A DNA stretch of 64,000 nucleotides from Lunularia cruciata (GCA_948567375.1 OX419756.1:75716333-75780332); one strand, 5' to 3'. Positions 46,197 through 59,279 are shown, counted from the stretch's first letter. Numbers and translations: made by a program. The notes: a model not told the origin generated them from the sequence alone.

Positions 46197-47513
46197 TTAC
46201 AAAACAAGTGCGGCAGCTGCAGCGGTAACCAATGCAAGTACTGAGCCGATTTGGAGACCAGCGGTGCCTGAGTTTCCGTCCTCGGTGGGAGCTGGAGCTA
46301 CGACTTCCACGGGTGCTGGGGGGGAAGTCACTGGGGCGACAACCGGTGCCACAACTGGTGCAAGGACTGGTGCAGATCCAGGGACAGCGACTGGTGCAAG
46401 CACTGGTGCCACGACTGGTGCAAGAGTTGGTGCAGCGCCGGGAACAGCAACTGGGGCAAGGACGGGTGCAACAACGGGTGCAAGAACTGGGGCTGAGCCA
46501 GGAACAGCGACTGGAGCAAGGACTGGAGCCACAACTGGTGCTGAGCCAGGCACAGCAACTGGTGCAAGGACTGGAGCGACGACCGGTGCAACAACTGGAG
46601 CAACCACTGGTGCCACTGTCGGAGAAACTCCTGGGGCGGTAACTGGGGCAACAACTGGTGCAACTGCTTGAAGGACGTTAATGTTCATCTTCATCCCTAA
46701 ACTGCAATGCTGGGTAAGACTGCAGATATATCCGTGATATCCAGAACTGTTGAGAGTGACGACTGCGTTGGCTTGGGTCCAGTGAGCAATCGGAGTAGCG
46801 GGTACTGTGCATGCTGCAACCTCGGCTTGAGTCACTTCCATGACATCGTGGGAACCGGCTTGGTAAGGGAATACTGCACAATCCAACCCGATTTCAGTGA
46901 GTCACATGCTCGATCAAAAAGATAGCTTGCTCAGTCACAGATATATATGGACAGATACGACAACTACAAACGGAAGAAGACTGAAGCCGTCGCCGGAGCA
47001 AGGCAACCAACAAAAGCACATCGACAGCACCCAGGTACCACTAACAAGCAACGAACTTCAACAATGCGAAGCATCACTATCTACAAGAGGTCCACACACC
47101 ACGAGCAGCATTGTGGGATCCCTCTGGACAACAACATGCGTGATGAGAAACACCAAAGTATTCCTTTCAAATACTGACGTGACGGAAGTTTTCAGCAATG
47201 CACATGATGTCCATCCAGGACTGTACGTCAAGACTTAAGTGAGTACAGTGGAGCTCAACCTCTAGAAGATTTTATGAAGTACTGAGGGTATGATTCAGGA
47301 GTCTGAAACTGAGAGGCTGGGCTAGGAGAACTTACAAAGCTCGTCACCGACGAAGAAAGTCTGATTAGCTGCCCAGTCATCGTAGAAGCTGGGATTGTCC
47401 GTTTGAAATTCCCATCCCATGGCATCTCCAACGGTGTAAGTTTCCGAGTATACACATTGCAGAAGACCTGCAACGAGTAAAACCACCAGCATTGTACTCC
47501 TTCCGGCCGCCAT
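46197..47513 (-). CDS. Uclacyanin-type phytocyanin with arabinogalactan tail and GPI anchor
   Basis: A secreted, GPI-anchored blue-copper protein of the cell surface; such proteins are chimeric arabinogalactan proteins. Exons: 47513-47336 and 46873-46197 (join in phase, 284 residues), donor GAGCTTT|gtaagt, acceptor gtgcag. Residues 1-23 form a signal peptide (VVLLVAGLLQCVYS|E). The plastocyanin-like domain spans about 24-127 with the full copper set His68, Cys110, His115 and Met120 (YICSLTQHC, SLGMKM) and the disulfide pair Cys81-Cys116. Met as axial ligand makes it uclacyanin-type rather than stellacyanin-type. From about 130 to 258 an Ala-Pro-Val repeat tail (APVVAP, VAVPGSAP) supplies arabinogalactan sites; a small-residue omega region and the hydrophobic end IGSVLALVTAAAAALVL fit a GPI signal. 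The start is the ATG just before the signal peptide. Exact physiological role unknown. Confidence 0.93.
46245..46670 (-). repeat. Coding minisatellite in the arabinogalactan tail
   Basis: Repeated units of about 72 bp (with 12-15-bp subunits ggtgc/aac.actgg on the plus strand) encode the APVLAPVAVPGSAP-type repeats. Such arrays change length by slippage. Confidence 0.85.
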
Positions 47514-49633
47514 TATGCACTGCCCTCTGCCCTGGCTGCTGCTTTTCAGCTACTGTTTCAGTGTTTGATCGACAAGCCTTCTTCCTATTCAACCCAGTAA
47601 CCTCCACCCTCTTCCACTTCAATCCTCCGGAATAAAATCGATGTGCTGCAGTTGCGCGCTTCTGAATAATGGTTTCTACCTCTAAGAGCAGAAGAAGTAG
47701 ATGATGCTCGGAGAGTGTGTGGAGTGACATGAACAGCCGTTGAAGGCTACTTATAGAAGTGGGACGGTCGATGACAGTCGACCATCCGCGGTAGTCGCTC
47801 ATCAACTGTAGGCGCCGTCGTGCGCCTTCCTTCCTGCCTTCCTTTGTCGCGTGGTCTCGTCGGCACAATTCCCCGCTAGCTCCAACCCGACTTCCCTTAC
47901 AATAGCCGTTGCTACTTACCTCCATCCCTCTTTCCGTCCACGTTGACTCGTTCTTCTTCGATTAAGTTTTGGAATTAAAAGAGGACCCGATCATGGTGGT
48001 ACTAGGGGTGTGTGTTCTCAAATTAAGAAACTGGTACCAGAGCAAGATGAAACAATTCGCGAAAGTAAATAGTGAGGTCATATATGGAGCATTCACAAAC
48101 TTATCGGTATTATCGGAGGTTCTTTGTTGAACTCTTATCTTTTTTCTTTTCATCTACATAAAATTTCCGTATATACATATATCGATATGCGAATAGATTT
48201 CCCTTCTCCTATATTTATTTATATCACTAATTATGTTTTATCCGAACATAAAAAAATCTTGAACAATTGAGACTTCTCCGCATCTTCAAATTTCAAAACT
48301 ACAATTTCCTTTATTGTTTATATGGATGTCATTGTCACTCATAACTACATTGAAATATAAATATCTATCAAGTTCACAAAATAATGTTTCAATGTATTTC
48401 AATATAAATATGTGTGTATGCATTTTATTATTATTTTAACTCTTTTGAGAAATTCATACGATAATAGATCGTATAAGGAAGCCAAATATTTTTCTGACAT
48501 TTGATATTACAATTTACACAAAATATCTTATGTTTGTATTAACCGGGAACTCAAACCTAATGCATATCATATGTCAATAATTCTATCAAGAGTACTAATT
48601 TACTTATCTGCCGATGTTCAGCAAATTGATCTTTTCCGGGTGTGCCTAATTTGTTCGATACATATGTAAATGTGAGAGGTCCTTTAGATATTAGCTCCAC
48701 TTGAGGTGTAGGCCCTCCAACAAATGAAACTCCTTAAGATGAATCCAGGCGAGGAGAGAACGAAACGAGGACTGGGTATTTGCATCATTCAACCCTACAT
48801 ATCATCGATCAGCTCTCATCACAGCAGATAGTGTATGAATTGTAACATACCAACGTGTTCATTTTGGTAGCTCGTGTTAAGATACGACAGAGCAGCGGTG
48901 GTGTTGGTCTGTATAAGAAAGTCAAGTCATTTAAGACGGCTACGGTAGGTTACAAGGTACGTGAAAGCCTTGTTCGCAAGTCCTGTAAAGTCGTCCACAG
49001 TCCCAGCTGTTTCGTTGCTGTAATGTTGCTTTCGGTGCTCGAAATTTTCTTCCCGCATTAACAGGACGGACAGACGCACTTTAATTCTAAGTTGGGAACC
49101 TTCTTGTCTAAGATAAGTTTCCTGCGTCTTTCTGCGAACTAACGGTGAGTTCCAGTGTCAAGGCAACGATACCCGGCTGACACGTTGCCTGTTTCTTGAT
49201 GAACATCGTGTGAAGGACCCTTGTTTTTCCTTCTCAACGACGTGATGGTTGCACTGTGAGTTCAAACTTACTATGTACTTGATGATGCCTTGAGAAAGGA
49301 GATCATTAGAGGAGTTTCTGAGTACTGAACCTCACCAGATTCTCTCACTACCTACGTTCTTTCTTGATTTGCAATCGGAAAGTCCTCTCATGGTCGATCC
49401 AGATCCCTTTCCTTTCAACTCCAAATGTACTTATCTGCAGTAAAAGACAGTTAATTAAACAATATTCCTATGACGCGATGTCCGTGGCATAGGAAAGAAA
49501 GGTACATGAAACTTATTTCAGTTAAACCGCACCAAAACTCATCCAAATGACCTTCAGACCTGGTAAACTAGATAACAGATTAAATAAAAAGAGGCGTGTC
49601 TTAACATCCTTCCCGATTTTAGTCAAAACCCCG
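47514..49633. other. Promoter side of the phytocyanin gene and AT-rich intergenic DNA
   Basis: 47514-47950 is GC-richer and should contain its 5' UTR and promoter; overlapping minus-strand ORFs there extend out of frame and are not supported. 48100-48600 is AT-rich. No further gene recognised. Confidence 0.45.
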
Positions 49634-49644
49634 CATTCTGAATC

Positions 49645-50484
49645 AGCTACTTTTTGAATTTGCACCAGTTACTTTCTCTGCAGCAATGAGGTTTTGCCTA
49701 GGTTTGGTCCACACATTTGCATTTTCGTTACTCACTCGTGAGTGTGGTTCTACACTAGATGCAGCAACGGTACACATAACATGGTCTTCTTTTGGAAGAC
49801 AAAGGATAGCAACCCATAATGCCATTAGGGACATAGTGTTTGCTATGGCACGAGATAGTGGATACTTGGCTTGGAACGTTCGTATGTTTTGCAGACGACA
49901 TGTGTCAAGGCAGACTTATACTTGGTCCGAGATGATCAGGTGACAGTAGCGGATGTCGTTGTTACGGACCTTACACGGGATACAATTTTGGAGGGAGTGA
50001 TTACCCATCCCCTTGGATGGGTGGCGAGTGCAGCAACAGGTCGCAAGGTCTCCAAGTATAGGGGCATGCAGCGAAGTCACCCCTTTGTTCCTCTAGCCTT
50101 GGAGTTATATGGAGCGATGGACACGGCGTTTGACACATTTGTCAGAGAGTGCATGAGAGCTTATCATGTTAGGCGCAAGGGGTACCACTCTCACTCTCAT
50201 ATTTTGTAGTATATTTTAGATAGCGAATGTCCATTGTTCTACATAGGGCAGTGGCTGGTGCAATCCATAGGAGAACAATCACATTAGGTGATGTTTCTTT
50301 GGATGTTTTAGTTGTGTGTAAACAGAATGACTTGTATAGCTAGGATATCTTAGGTGCGGGTGGGCAGATTTCTCATATAGACTCTATTGGAACTTAGCCC
50401 CATTTTACCTCTTTTTGTCTCCCCCTTGTACGGGTTGATGGGTCTTCCCGTCCTTTTCTTTGTCTACGCGGTCGCATTCCCCTT
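49645..50484 (+). mobile_element. 5'-truncated non-LTR retrotransposon copy with 11-bp target-site duplication
   Basis: An 840-bp insertion bounded by cattctgaatc at 49634-49644 and 50485-50495. Plus-strand content matches the element at 15293-16505 from the 'ttgcacca.ttactttctct' point to the shared 3' end ctacgcggt.gc: RFCLGLVHTFAFSLL, THNAIRDIVFAMARDSGYLA, DDQVTVADVVVTDL and ALELYGAMDTAFDTFVREC. The first and last zinc-finger cysteines are replaced, and the frame is broken near 49900. Non-autonomous, dead copy. Confidence 0.88.
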
Positions 50485-50495
50485 CATTCTGAATC

Positions 50496-53400
50496 CATGC
50501 TTGACATTCAAAGAACACCAAGTTTACAAGGGGGACGATGAAGACTTCCGTGGCCACAGAATTACGACCATGCCTTTCCCAGAGTTTGGACAAATTCGGA
50601 GACATTCTGGTGGTTCTGAGTTACCTGTGCACTAAAACCACGACACGATCGCTAAAGAAACCAACCCCGTCTAATTTAGGAAGGCGATCTGAGGTCGAAG
50701 TGTACGCGCATTCCCTCCGCGTTGAGGAACTCATGCTGCTTGCTAGCCTTGCTAGCAAAGGTTAAGAACCTTCGTTTCCCTTTGACTAATTCGAGAGTAA
50801 GTCAGCGCGATTTCTCCTACAAACCGTACTGACGCGTACCGGCACACAGCACGCTTCGTCACCGGAATATTCTCTCATGCGTTGAAGTGGTCGTTGGGTA
50901 CATTCTTTCAAGAGTAAGTAAGTGGCACCTTGCCGTTGATAAATGGCCTTTGCAAAACATTTCTATACATCTTTCGGAGATCTCCCAAGACCATTTCAAG
51001 TCGTCATCCCCTTTTGCATTTCTCGGGTCCCTTGTATTTCTTGTTCTTTTCCTTGTTTCCTTCTTGACGTTTTGGCCCATTTCAAGTCACGATTGTAGCA
51101 GCCGAATTTGGCCCCACAATCCAAGATTCCAAAGGAAATAATTTGATAAGAAATATTTACATTTGGATAGTCAAGTTAGATCCATGGTACCTGTTGGTGT
51201 ACAGTACACGTGGCCTGAAGCTAGTCAGTTCAAGTACATGGAGTCTGACTAATCGTTCTTTGGGACCTCGTCAAGACGAATACAAACATACAGTACCAGA
51301 TCAAAGAAATCACAATGATAAGATTTTCGTCTCGTCGGTTAGGTCTTACCTGTATACCAACCATGCAAAGACAATACAGTACTCACGTGAGCTAAAGACT
51401 TCTATGTCACTTCGGTCCAAGCGTGTGTATGGTTACGAACTTGAGGGAAAGAAACAATGCGACACATAGTCCTCTGATGACGTTGCAGGTCTCCGGCGTA
51501 CTGTACGCGCACTTGGGGAGTATACAGTAAGTATGGCGGGAGTATGCGCCTTAAGTTATTGCCTGCGAGAACGAAAATTATTTCCATGTCTATCTCCGTC
51601 CGTCCTGTAACAGAATTCTGTTCTTCTACTGAGCAAAGGTGAGCTGAGTTATCCGGTTACTGTGTAACTGTGACCAGGATGGAACTGACTGACTACTTCC
51701 GGCAAAAGACAGGAACTTAGGGACCGTTGGAGAAGCTTAATAGGAAAGTAGCGGTTTGGCCCCTTAAATAGTCGCGGGACACATCCCCCTTCGTCACGTG
51801 ACTCCGGAAGTCCACTCTCTGTCACCCTATCGTTCCATGTGGCACCGTGCAATGGGCTCCCTGTTCTTCTATAGTATATATTTTGCTCCATTATGAAGTA
51901 TCTGAAGTCAAGCTTTCCGTCGATGTCTTACTCGAGCCAGAGTCTTCCCCACGTACACGAGTCTGAAGCCATTACCTTGCATCGTCGAGAAGCTGGAGTT
52001 CATGGAATTTCGTAGCCTAATCTACGCGTTATCCACGGCAGGATAGCATGCAGATTATGGTATCTTATTCCGACACTAGTACCTCTTGCTGGTTTCTAAA
52101 TCTCATGAGACTCTGTTCTCGTACAGTTATTCTCTTAAGATCTGTTCTGAGAAAATGGGATACCAAGAATACATGGTGCATGAGTGCATGTTTCGCAGCT
52201 ATCTAATTTCGAAAAGGGAGACGCAATCGAGCCCGAGTGACGTAAAAGTAACGTAAGATAGCGGAGCAAAATGATAGCATCCTGAACAACACGACTCCAA
52301 CAAGAATTTCATCAAAGAGATGAAACACTTCTCAAGGGAAGAAAGGCGACCGCGTAGGATAACAAGAAGGATGGGAAGACCCCATCAAACACTTCTCGAT
52401 CTACATTTTGTGGTTCTCATATTCGGGATACATAAGGATAAATTCATCTACTTGTAATCTTATTGTGTGTCAACAAATTATTCACGTTCATTTTCAAAGG
52501 TGCAAGTTCACTAAAGAAGGGAAAGATTGGCAAGACTTAGTTATACCTCCTTCCATCCTAGAAACAATTGTTATTGGAAGCATTCAAATGTTAAACTTGG
52601 TAGGTACCAATTGTGGAATACAATCCACATTACATAACAAAATGGACATAAATATAATTGATGCACGGTTTCTGAGTCCAAAGTGATAAGTTCCTTTTAG
52701 TAATATTGATGATCTATTGAAATAGAGTGTATGTCTATTTGCTCCTCTAATTATTCATATTATTGTAGTCTACGAATACAATGTGCAGTGCAGATCCATT
52801 ACCTTTCTTTGTATTGACTTAACTGCATCATAGAAAAGAGTCCAAATTGGTAAGCTACTCTCTACGTATTTCCACAACCATAATCTCCTACTAAGATTAT
52901 TGTAAGATCCTTTCAGAATATAGATAATCATGAGTCCAAATCCATAAGCTCCTCCAAGTCTTTATATAATCAAAAATCCATAAATTTCCTCTTAAAGTTA
53001 GTAAGTTTTTTTTAAAATTGAAAATATGTTGATTCTATCCATGAGAATATATTTTTGGATTTCTTTCCATCCATTAATAATTTTTTATCCTATGTACATT
53101 ATGTGTTATGCAGTTCATTTAAAAAAATTCCTCTTTAACCTGAATTTAAGATCCAATCTTGCCAACTATATCTTAGATCTCAATTTTTTTGTATGGGATG
53201 TAAGATGAACATCTTACTCAAATAGTAACAATATCCAAACAAGATAGTTCAAATATTTTAGATCCTCTTTGCAAGCATGTTCTTTAACTTGTGCAAGACT
53301 CCAAGCCTAAAGTTCTTCTAAGTATTTTGTTAACCCTTGAGACCTCAATGGTTATTGAGGGTCATTTTTGGAATAATTAGAATGTATAATTCCCTAAACA

Positions 53401-53717
53401 TGACATTCATATTTATTTTAAATCATAAAATTTCAATATCTAGTGATACAATGGAATTGCTCAAAAGTATGTCTGTTATAGAAATGATACTCATAGTAGC
53501 TAAATTGAGCTTTTAGGCACAATTTAGGTTGTACAAGGATTAAGACTATATGAATGACTTTAAAGCCTAGGTCACCATAGCAAATAGAATAGAATGTACA
53601 ACATATGTATTTTAAGCTTTCTTGCATTGGTTTGTTGAAGCAATCTTCACTTACAATGGTAACTCTTTTTATCTTCCATCGTTCCTTCCAAAAAATTTTG
53701 TATCTTATAACCATATT
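50496..53717. other. Intergenic DNA, no gene seen
   Basis: 50496-52400 has mixed composition with short unrecognised ORFs (for example 50887-51141 with a hydrophobic stretch FLGSLVFLVLFLVSFL). 52400-53717 is AT-rich. No RNA gene or element boundary seen. Confidence 0.4.
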
Positions 53718-53843
53718 TGCATCAAGTGATTGTGTCTTACACTAGTATTGGGTGTTCTCCACTCTAAACATCCTATTTTTTATTTGCACAAGTTGAAAAT
53801 AGATGACACCAATACTTTGTGTAAGACATAATCACTTGATGCA
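53718..53843. repeat. 126-bp hairpin element with 35-bp inverted arms
   Basis: Arms 53718-53752 and 53809-53843 are reverse complements with a few mismatches (tgcatcaagtgatt.tgtct / its complement). The 56-bp loop is AT-rich. Size and shape fit a tiny MITE or a microRNA-like hairpin. Confidence 0.8.
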
Positions 53844-54094
53844 GATTTCAGCCTAATGTTATTTATGCAATAAAAAATGGTGCAAAAGAATGTTATTGGA
53901 TACTTCATTGGTGACTTTATTCTACCATGGATTTTGAATATTGATCCTTCACATACCTACAATATCTACAATTTGTATTACCCCTCCGTCATTGGTTCTT
54001 CAACCACCAACAAAGCATGTAGCCTTTTAATTTGGGTCATTATTGGGTCAAGTCAATAAAGTTATTGAATGCAAACCATAGCATAATGTACCTT

Positions 54095-54790
54095 AACCCT
54101 TTTATATACATTGCTACACAATATACATTATTGTCAACATCATACATTATAGAAGCACTAGTTGTATAGAACTCATACGTCAACTCTAAAGTACCATAAT
54201 AATTGGTTCTATTCACACTCAACTCTGAGTCTAACTCAATCCTCAACTCAGCAATTTACCAAAAATGAGCATTAATTATAACTCAATCCTCAACTTAATA
54301 ATTTGTCAACAATGTGCACTAATTACATTCAAGCTACATCTACTCTAGCTAAGAGACTCTAGGTGATGCTTGTTGGCCTCTGTCCACCATCACTAACAAC
54401 CGAAAGATTCAACATCAAAGAAGTGAGCTCTTTAGAGCTGCACTTCAAAGGTATACCTTTCTACTCGACCTAGATCTCTAGCCTTAACATTGTCATTGAT
54501 GACCCATTTGATGGTACAAGTGATTGTGGGTCCCATGGTATGCACCCTAACACACAATCTGGTTACCACTAAGTAGTCTTGAGAAACTACTAGTATAAAT
54601 GTGACAGCCAAGACTATCACTCCAATGTCTGAGCAAATTAGCATTGGCACATCAATTATCATGATAGTTGGCATGTGTATACACATTGCTACACAACATA
54701 CACTGATGTCAACATACATTGATTGTAGAAGCACAACCCATACCAAAGTCATACATGAACTCTAAAATGCCACAATTGCTCTCCTAGTTG
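54095..54790. repeat. Direct repeat pair flanking the 3' LTR piece
   Basis: 54100-54215 and 54675-54785 share 'cattgctacacaa.atacac', 'tgtcaacat', 'tagaagcac' and 'actctaaa.taccataa'-type blocks in order. They may be part of the element or of a nested copy. Confidence 0.55.
54235..54630 (-). repeat. Candidate 3' LTR piece
   Basis: Aligns with 61735-62113 through shared blocks: 'actcaatcctcaact', 'ctactctagctaagagact', 'ggtgatgcttg', 'gaagtgagctctt', 'ggatctctag'-like, and 'accactaagta.tct'. Similarity ends at 'agccaagactat..ctc.aat'. The U5 side seems to be missing compared with the right end. Confidence 0.7.
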
Positions 54791-55899
54791 GCGGTTAGGT
54801 CCCTCTAACTTCAATAGCCAAGTATGTGATATGCCCATTACAAGAGGAGTCAAACATAACATATGTCATCCTCTTAAACAATTATCATACGCAAATATAG
54901 TAACAGCTCCAATAAAAGAGTCACATAACATACACCACAAGCCTATACATACAATAGCCAAGCTTAGGTCCATAGTGTCATTAATATTTGGGAGGTGGCA
55001 TGGTGCACAATTGGGCACACATGATCCTTCCAAACAACACCATTACATCCTTCTAACATGAAGCCTCTAAAAGGCAAAACTTTATGCCCTCTTAAGATAT
55101 TGCGGCTTATAGTCACATCAAGTGTCATTGGTACAATTTGTTGTAAATATACATAGTCACCCAAATGAAATTGACTGATCAAGGGTCTATAACCTCCTCC
55201 TCAATAGTAGCATATCATAGGGTATTCCTATGCTAAGTAATCATTAAGTTCTCAAAGGCCATTTGCATCACTCTCCAAAAGGTCTTTGCCTATTGAGAAC
55301 ATGTACTTATCCATATGTTTGGATGATCAAAATCCAAACTATAATAGCATCACAACAAATACTTGTAGATAAATCTAGATCTTTTTCATAGAGTAGAAAT
55401 TAAGGAGAGACTTATGCTAAGGAGGCTTGCTAGTAAAATTGATACCCCATGACCAACCAAGATAACTGGAGATCACAATCTCCCAAATGGCCTCTTTACA
55501 AATTGTACTTATGCAATCCTCTCTTCATTGTTTGAACCACTTTCTATGCTAAGCCATCTCCCTTAGGGTGATCTCGAGAGGTAATATGGTGATCAATCAA
55601 AACCTTATCAAACAAGATCTGAAAATCTCCCAAGAACTCTATACCCTAATCAATAAAAACCTCAATTGGTGTACCAAAATGATTAAGAACCTGATTCAAA
55701 AACTAGTAAATTGTACTTTCACTAGACTTGTCACTTGTCAAGAAGTACCACCAACTCAATCTACTTGCAGAAGTGCTCCACCATAACCTAACATATTGAT
55801 GTTGTCTCACAATCAACAATAAAGGTCAAGCAAAGTCTAAACTCTAGTGGTAACCTAATCCCATGATAAGTAATGGGTGTAATTGTAGCATGAGAGCAT

Positions 55900-56200
55900 G
55901 AATTGATGCTCTTACTTGGTCACACATCAAGAAAAAATTTGCTATACATTGGTTTGTATACTATACCACCAATAATGACTTTGGACTAAGCTATAAGTAT
56001 GCTTTACTCCATAATGTTCTAGTTCTTCATGAGCATGACATACCAATTGTGGTCTTTGAGATGGAAGTGGTACTACTTGCAATATACCATCCTCCCATTG
56101 CACAAAGAAGATGTCTGCATTCCAATCTAAATTGCCTAGCTTGCTGAAGGATATGGTTTCTCTCTTTGGCACAAATTGTGCAACCCACAACACCAATGCA
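55900..56200 (-). pseudogene. Integrase zinc-binding (HHCC) remnant of the gypsy element
   Basis: Minus strand reads HEELEHYGVKHTYSLVQSHY then WWYSIQTNV, the typical gypsy integrase H..H.. segment. The following CC pair lies after a break. Confidence 0.85.
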
Positions 56201-56324
56201 AAGATAATCCATCACTAAGCTATCATCATAATGTCTTGTTGACTTGTACCAATATCTCCACCTTTTGGATCTATGATCTCAACAACTCTTCTTGTCCATA
56301 TTGAGAGAGATACACCATCAAAGC

Positions 56325-56328
<4 letters not shown>

Positions 56329-56400
<72 letters not shown>
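56329..56400. repeat. (TA)n microsatellite, about 36 units
   Basis: Pure alternating TA. It lies between the RNase H and integrase remnants and creates meaningless Tyr-Ile ORFs on both strands. Confidence 0.97.
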
Positions 56401-56404
<4 letters not shown>

Positions 56405-56429
56405 TAGATGTAGGCCAAAAAAATGCAAC

Positions 56430-56640
56430 AAAATTGATGCTATTATCCATATTATTACCAAGAACTATGTCCCATATGAACTCTACTTTGCCTCTGTTGA
56501 ATTGTTGGAGCAACTAACGTAGGCCACTAAAAACTCCTTCTCCTCATCATCTTGATGAGCAAGCATTGCTCCAAGCCCCATCATGTTCCAATTAGTATGA
56601 ACTTAGAATGGTCATCCTTGGATTGGTCTCCTAAAAATAG
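56430..56640 (-). pseudogene. RNase H remnant of the gypsy element
   Basis: Minus strand reads GLGAMLAHQDDEEKEFLVAY, then VS.SNNSTEAK, the usual gypsy RNase H 'GAVLsQ...VAYaSR..N.AE.nY' block, with a stop and a frame change. Confidence 0.75.
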
Positions 56641-56699
56641 GAGGAAATGTCAAGCTCTCTTTGAGCTCTCTAAAATCTCTCTCCTACTCACTCTTGAGT

Positions 56700-57430
56700 A
56701 AACACCCTAAAGCATGGTCAACTTTGTCAAGGCCTTGGCAATGGCAATAAATTCTCTAATATATTGGCAATAAAAGTTTTCAAACCTAATGAATGCTTTC
56801 ACTTTATTCATATCTATATGCCAAGTAATACATGCAATAGCCTCTACCTTGGCTCATTGAACACCAAGTCCACTAGAGTAGATGGTGTGACCTAAATACT
56901 CAACCTATTTGTGGAAGAGTTTACATTTCCTAAGATGTAATTTGAGTCCATGAGATGTCAAGCTCTTAAACACCTCCAAAAAATGTCTCTCATGCTCCTC
57001 CATAATAGTGCTATAGACCAAATGTCAAGAATATAACACAAAGAAAAATCTAATCCTACTAGAATCCTATCCATGACCTCCTATGGAATAGGGCATGATC
57101 ATTATTTAACTCAAATAGTAAGAACCTCCATTGATCCAATACATCCTTGTTGTGAGGATCACTAGCCCAAAATGTTGTCTTGGACTTGTCTTCCTCCTTG
57201 ATTGGCAATTCATGATATTCTACTCAAAGATATAAAGTACAAAAGACCTTTGCATGCCCAATTGCATCAAAGATCTCTCGAGGTGTATACATACCATACC
57301 AATGAGCCTTAGTTTGTTGGTTGATAGGACAATAATCTCCAAACATCGCTCTATCTATGTAGTTCCTATCCATATCCTTCTTGGTTGGCATCATTGAAGC
57401 TGAAGCATACTCTTTATGTAAAACCTTCAC
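56700..57430 (-). pseudogene. Reverse transcriptase remnant of the gypsy element
   Basis: Minus strand 57430-57224 reads YIDRAMFGDYCPINQQTKA then PREIFDAIGHAKVFCTLYL, the first RT motifs (DYrpLN..T, F.TLDL). It is followed by YHELPIKEEDKSKTTFWA and QWRFL. The region of the YxDD motif is broken by stops (ILTFGL where a YIDD is expected). Confidence 0.85.
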
Positions 57431-59279
57431 TAAAATAACCTCAAAAAGGTCTCTACTCTGGCTCTAAAATCAATGTTCTCTCCATGTCACTATATCTATA
57501 GGGATATCAAAAGTTGGTGTATCATTAAATTTTAGGTCCTTTCCAAACACCCAAATCCATCATACTAAAGGCAAAAAAAACTTGTATAGCTCCTCAAGAA
57601 CCTCCAAACTCTTTGTCTTCTCCCTCTTGTAAGCTTGGATCTAATGTTTGGCTCTCAAGTATCCTTTGTAACTAATGTAAGAGTGGAAGATGAACTAACT
57701 AGTTGCTACACCAGGCCCTTGGGAGCAATAATATCATGTCTCTAACCTTAGAGCAAAAAACTCTATGTACTTTGGTTGCAAGCTCTACATGTCTTCTAGT
57801 TGCATCCCAAGTAGACCAAGGGCCCGACTCAAGTAGATCACACTCACCTAGATGAACCCAAGTAGACCACTCTTACTAGTAGCCATTGGCTATGTCCCAA
57901 GAATACCATGTCCACTTGGTCCATCATCCCCAATATGTGCTTAAATTGTCTCAATAGACATAGAGCTTATAAGTACCTAAGTGGTGATGCCTATCAAGCA
58001 CACTTGTAGGCAACATACCCATCTCTCACCTAATTTCCAACTTGGCTCATAAGAAGTTATCTTCTCCCAATAGTCAATACTTAAACCTATGGAGTATAAC
58101 ACTACTCTACCAACTAGCACATCATATGACTTTACTATTTTTGCAATTTTTGCAAAGGCCTAAGCTCTCACCACAAAGCTATGAATTGGATGACCAAGCT
58201 GAATTCAACCAATGAGCTCCCCACATGTGATGTATTGTGTAGAACCATCCTTAAAGCCATTAATTAGATTTAAAATGGATACCTCTCCACATTAGTCTTT
58301 TGTAGCCCAAGACCAACAATTGCAGCCTTCTCTAACATAAAGGGCTACATACCAAAGTCTAATAAGACCTTCTATGGTATATAGTTGTTCCCTAAAGATC
58401 TCACTAATCAAAAAATCTCACTCTAGTTATCCAATGGGACAACTCAAAGTGCAATTTGAGCTTTCTCAAACACAAGTCTAGTTAGTAACACCTCCAATCT
58501 AATTGTTACTACTTGCTATAAAACATTGGTAGCTGAATGGATCCCATGCTCCTCAACCAAGTTAACTCCACCATCAACAACCTCTTCTTTAGAAGCAAGA
58601 ACCACAGCGTCTGTACTCTCACAAAGTGTGATAGCCAACCAAAACACTAAAGTTTGATCAACTTCCAATGTAAATATGTCATTGGTTGAGAACAAAGGAC
58701 AGTGCATAATCAATGATCTACCTCCAACATCATGCTAGACTCAATCTATGTAGTAGTAGGTGATTGACTAGTATCTAGTCCATCATGCACTCCATCACTA
58801 TCTACCACACTTACGCTAAGATGTCTATGATCCATGTATGTTGTTTGTAGTGCCTCAAAGAGTGTGAAAGATTAGGGAAGTCTGACTTAGCTACCAACCT
58901 CTCTTCTATGTGGGTCCAACTGCATTGAACTTCCTTTAGTCTCCAGAGCACTTGTTGCACTCCTCTTCATTATCATAGATGCATCTACCTATGTTGCTTT
59001 GCATCTAAATTCTAGGACATATCTATCACCAACATAAGAGGTGGAAGTCTCAATGCTTAAATCTGATCTCTTTACGCTATAGCCATGCTAGCCAATCTTT
59101 GTTCCTATTGCTCAATCTAACTAGCCATGATTTTAGTAGAAACAAGGGTAGGTATTGGGCCCTTACTAGGTGTAAGTCCCTACCACCATCTCTACCACCT
59201 TGTTTTCCATGACCTAGAGCTCCTATACCACCTACCATAGCAACCTTACCATTCCATGTGACTCCAAGTGGAGGTCAAA

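Noticed and set aside
46060..46671. 203-codon plus-strand ORF of Gly-Ala-Thr repeats
   Set aside because: It is the complement of the phytocyanin arabinogalactan tail; the minus-strand reading has a signal peptide, copper site, introns and a GPI signal.
47377..47925. 182-codon minus-strand ORF overlapping phytocyanin exon 1
   Set aside because: Different frame from the signal peptide and plastocyanin-like domain; low-complexity composition and no domain.
56271..56522. Tyr-Ile repeat ORFs on both strands
   Set aside because: Translation of the (TA)n microsatellite.
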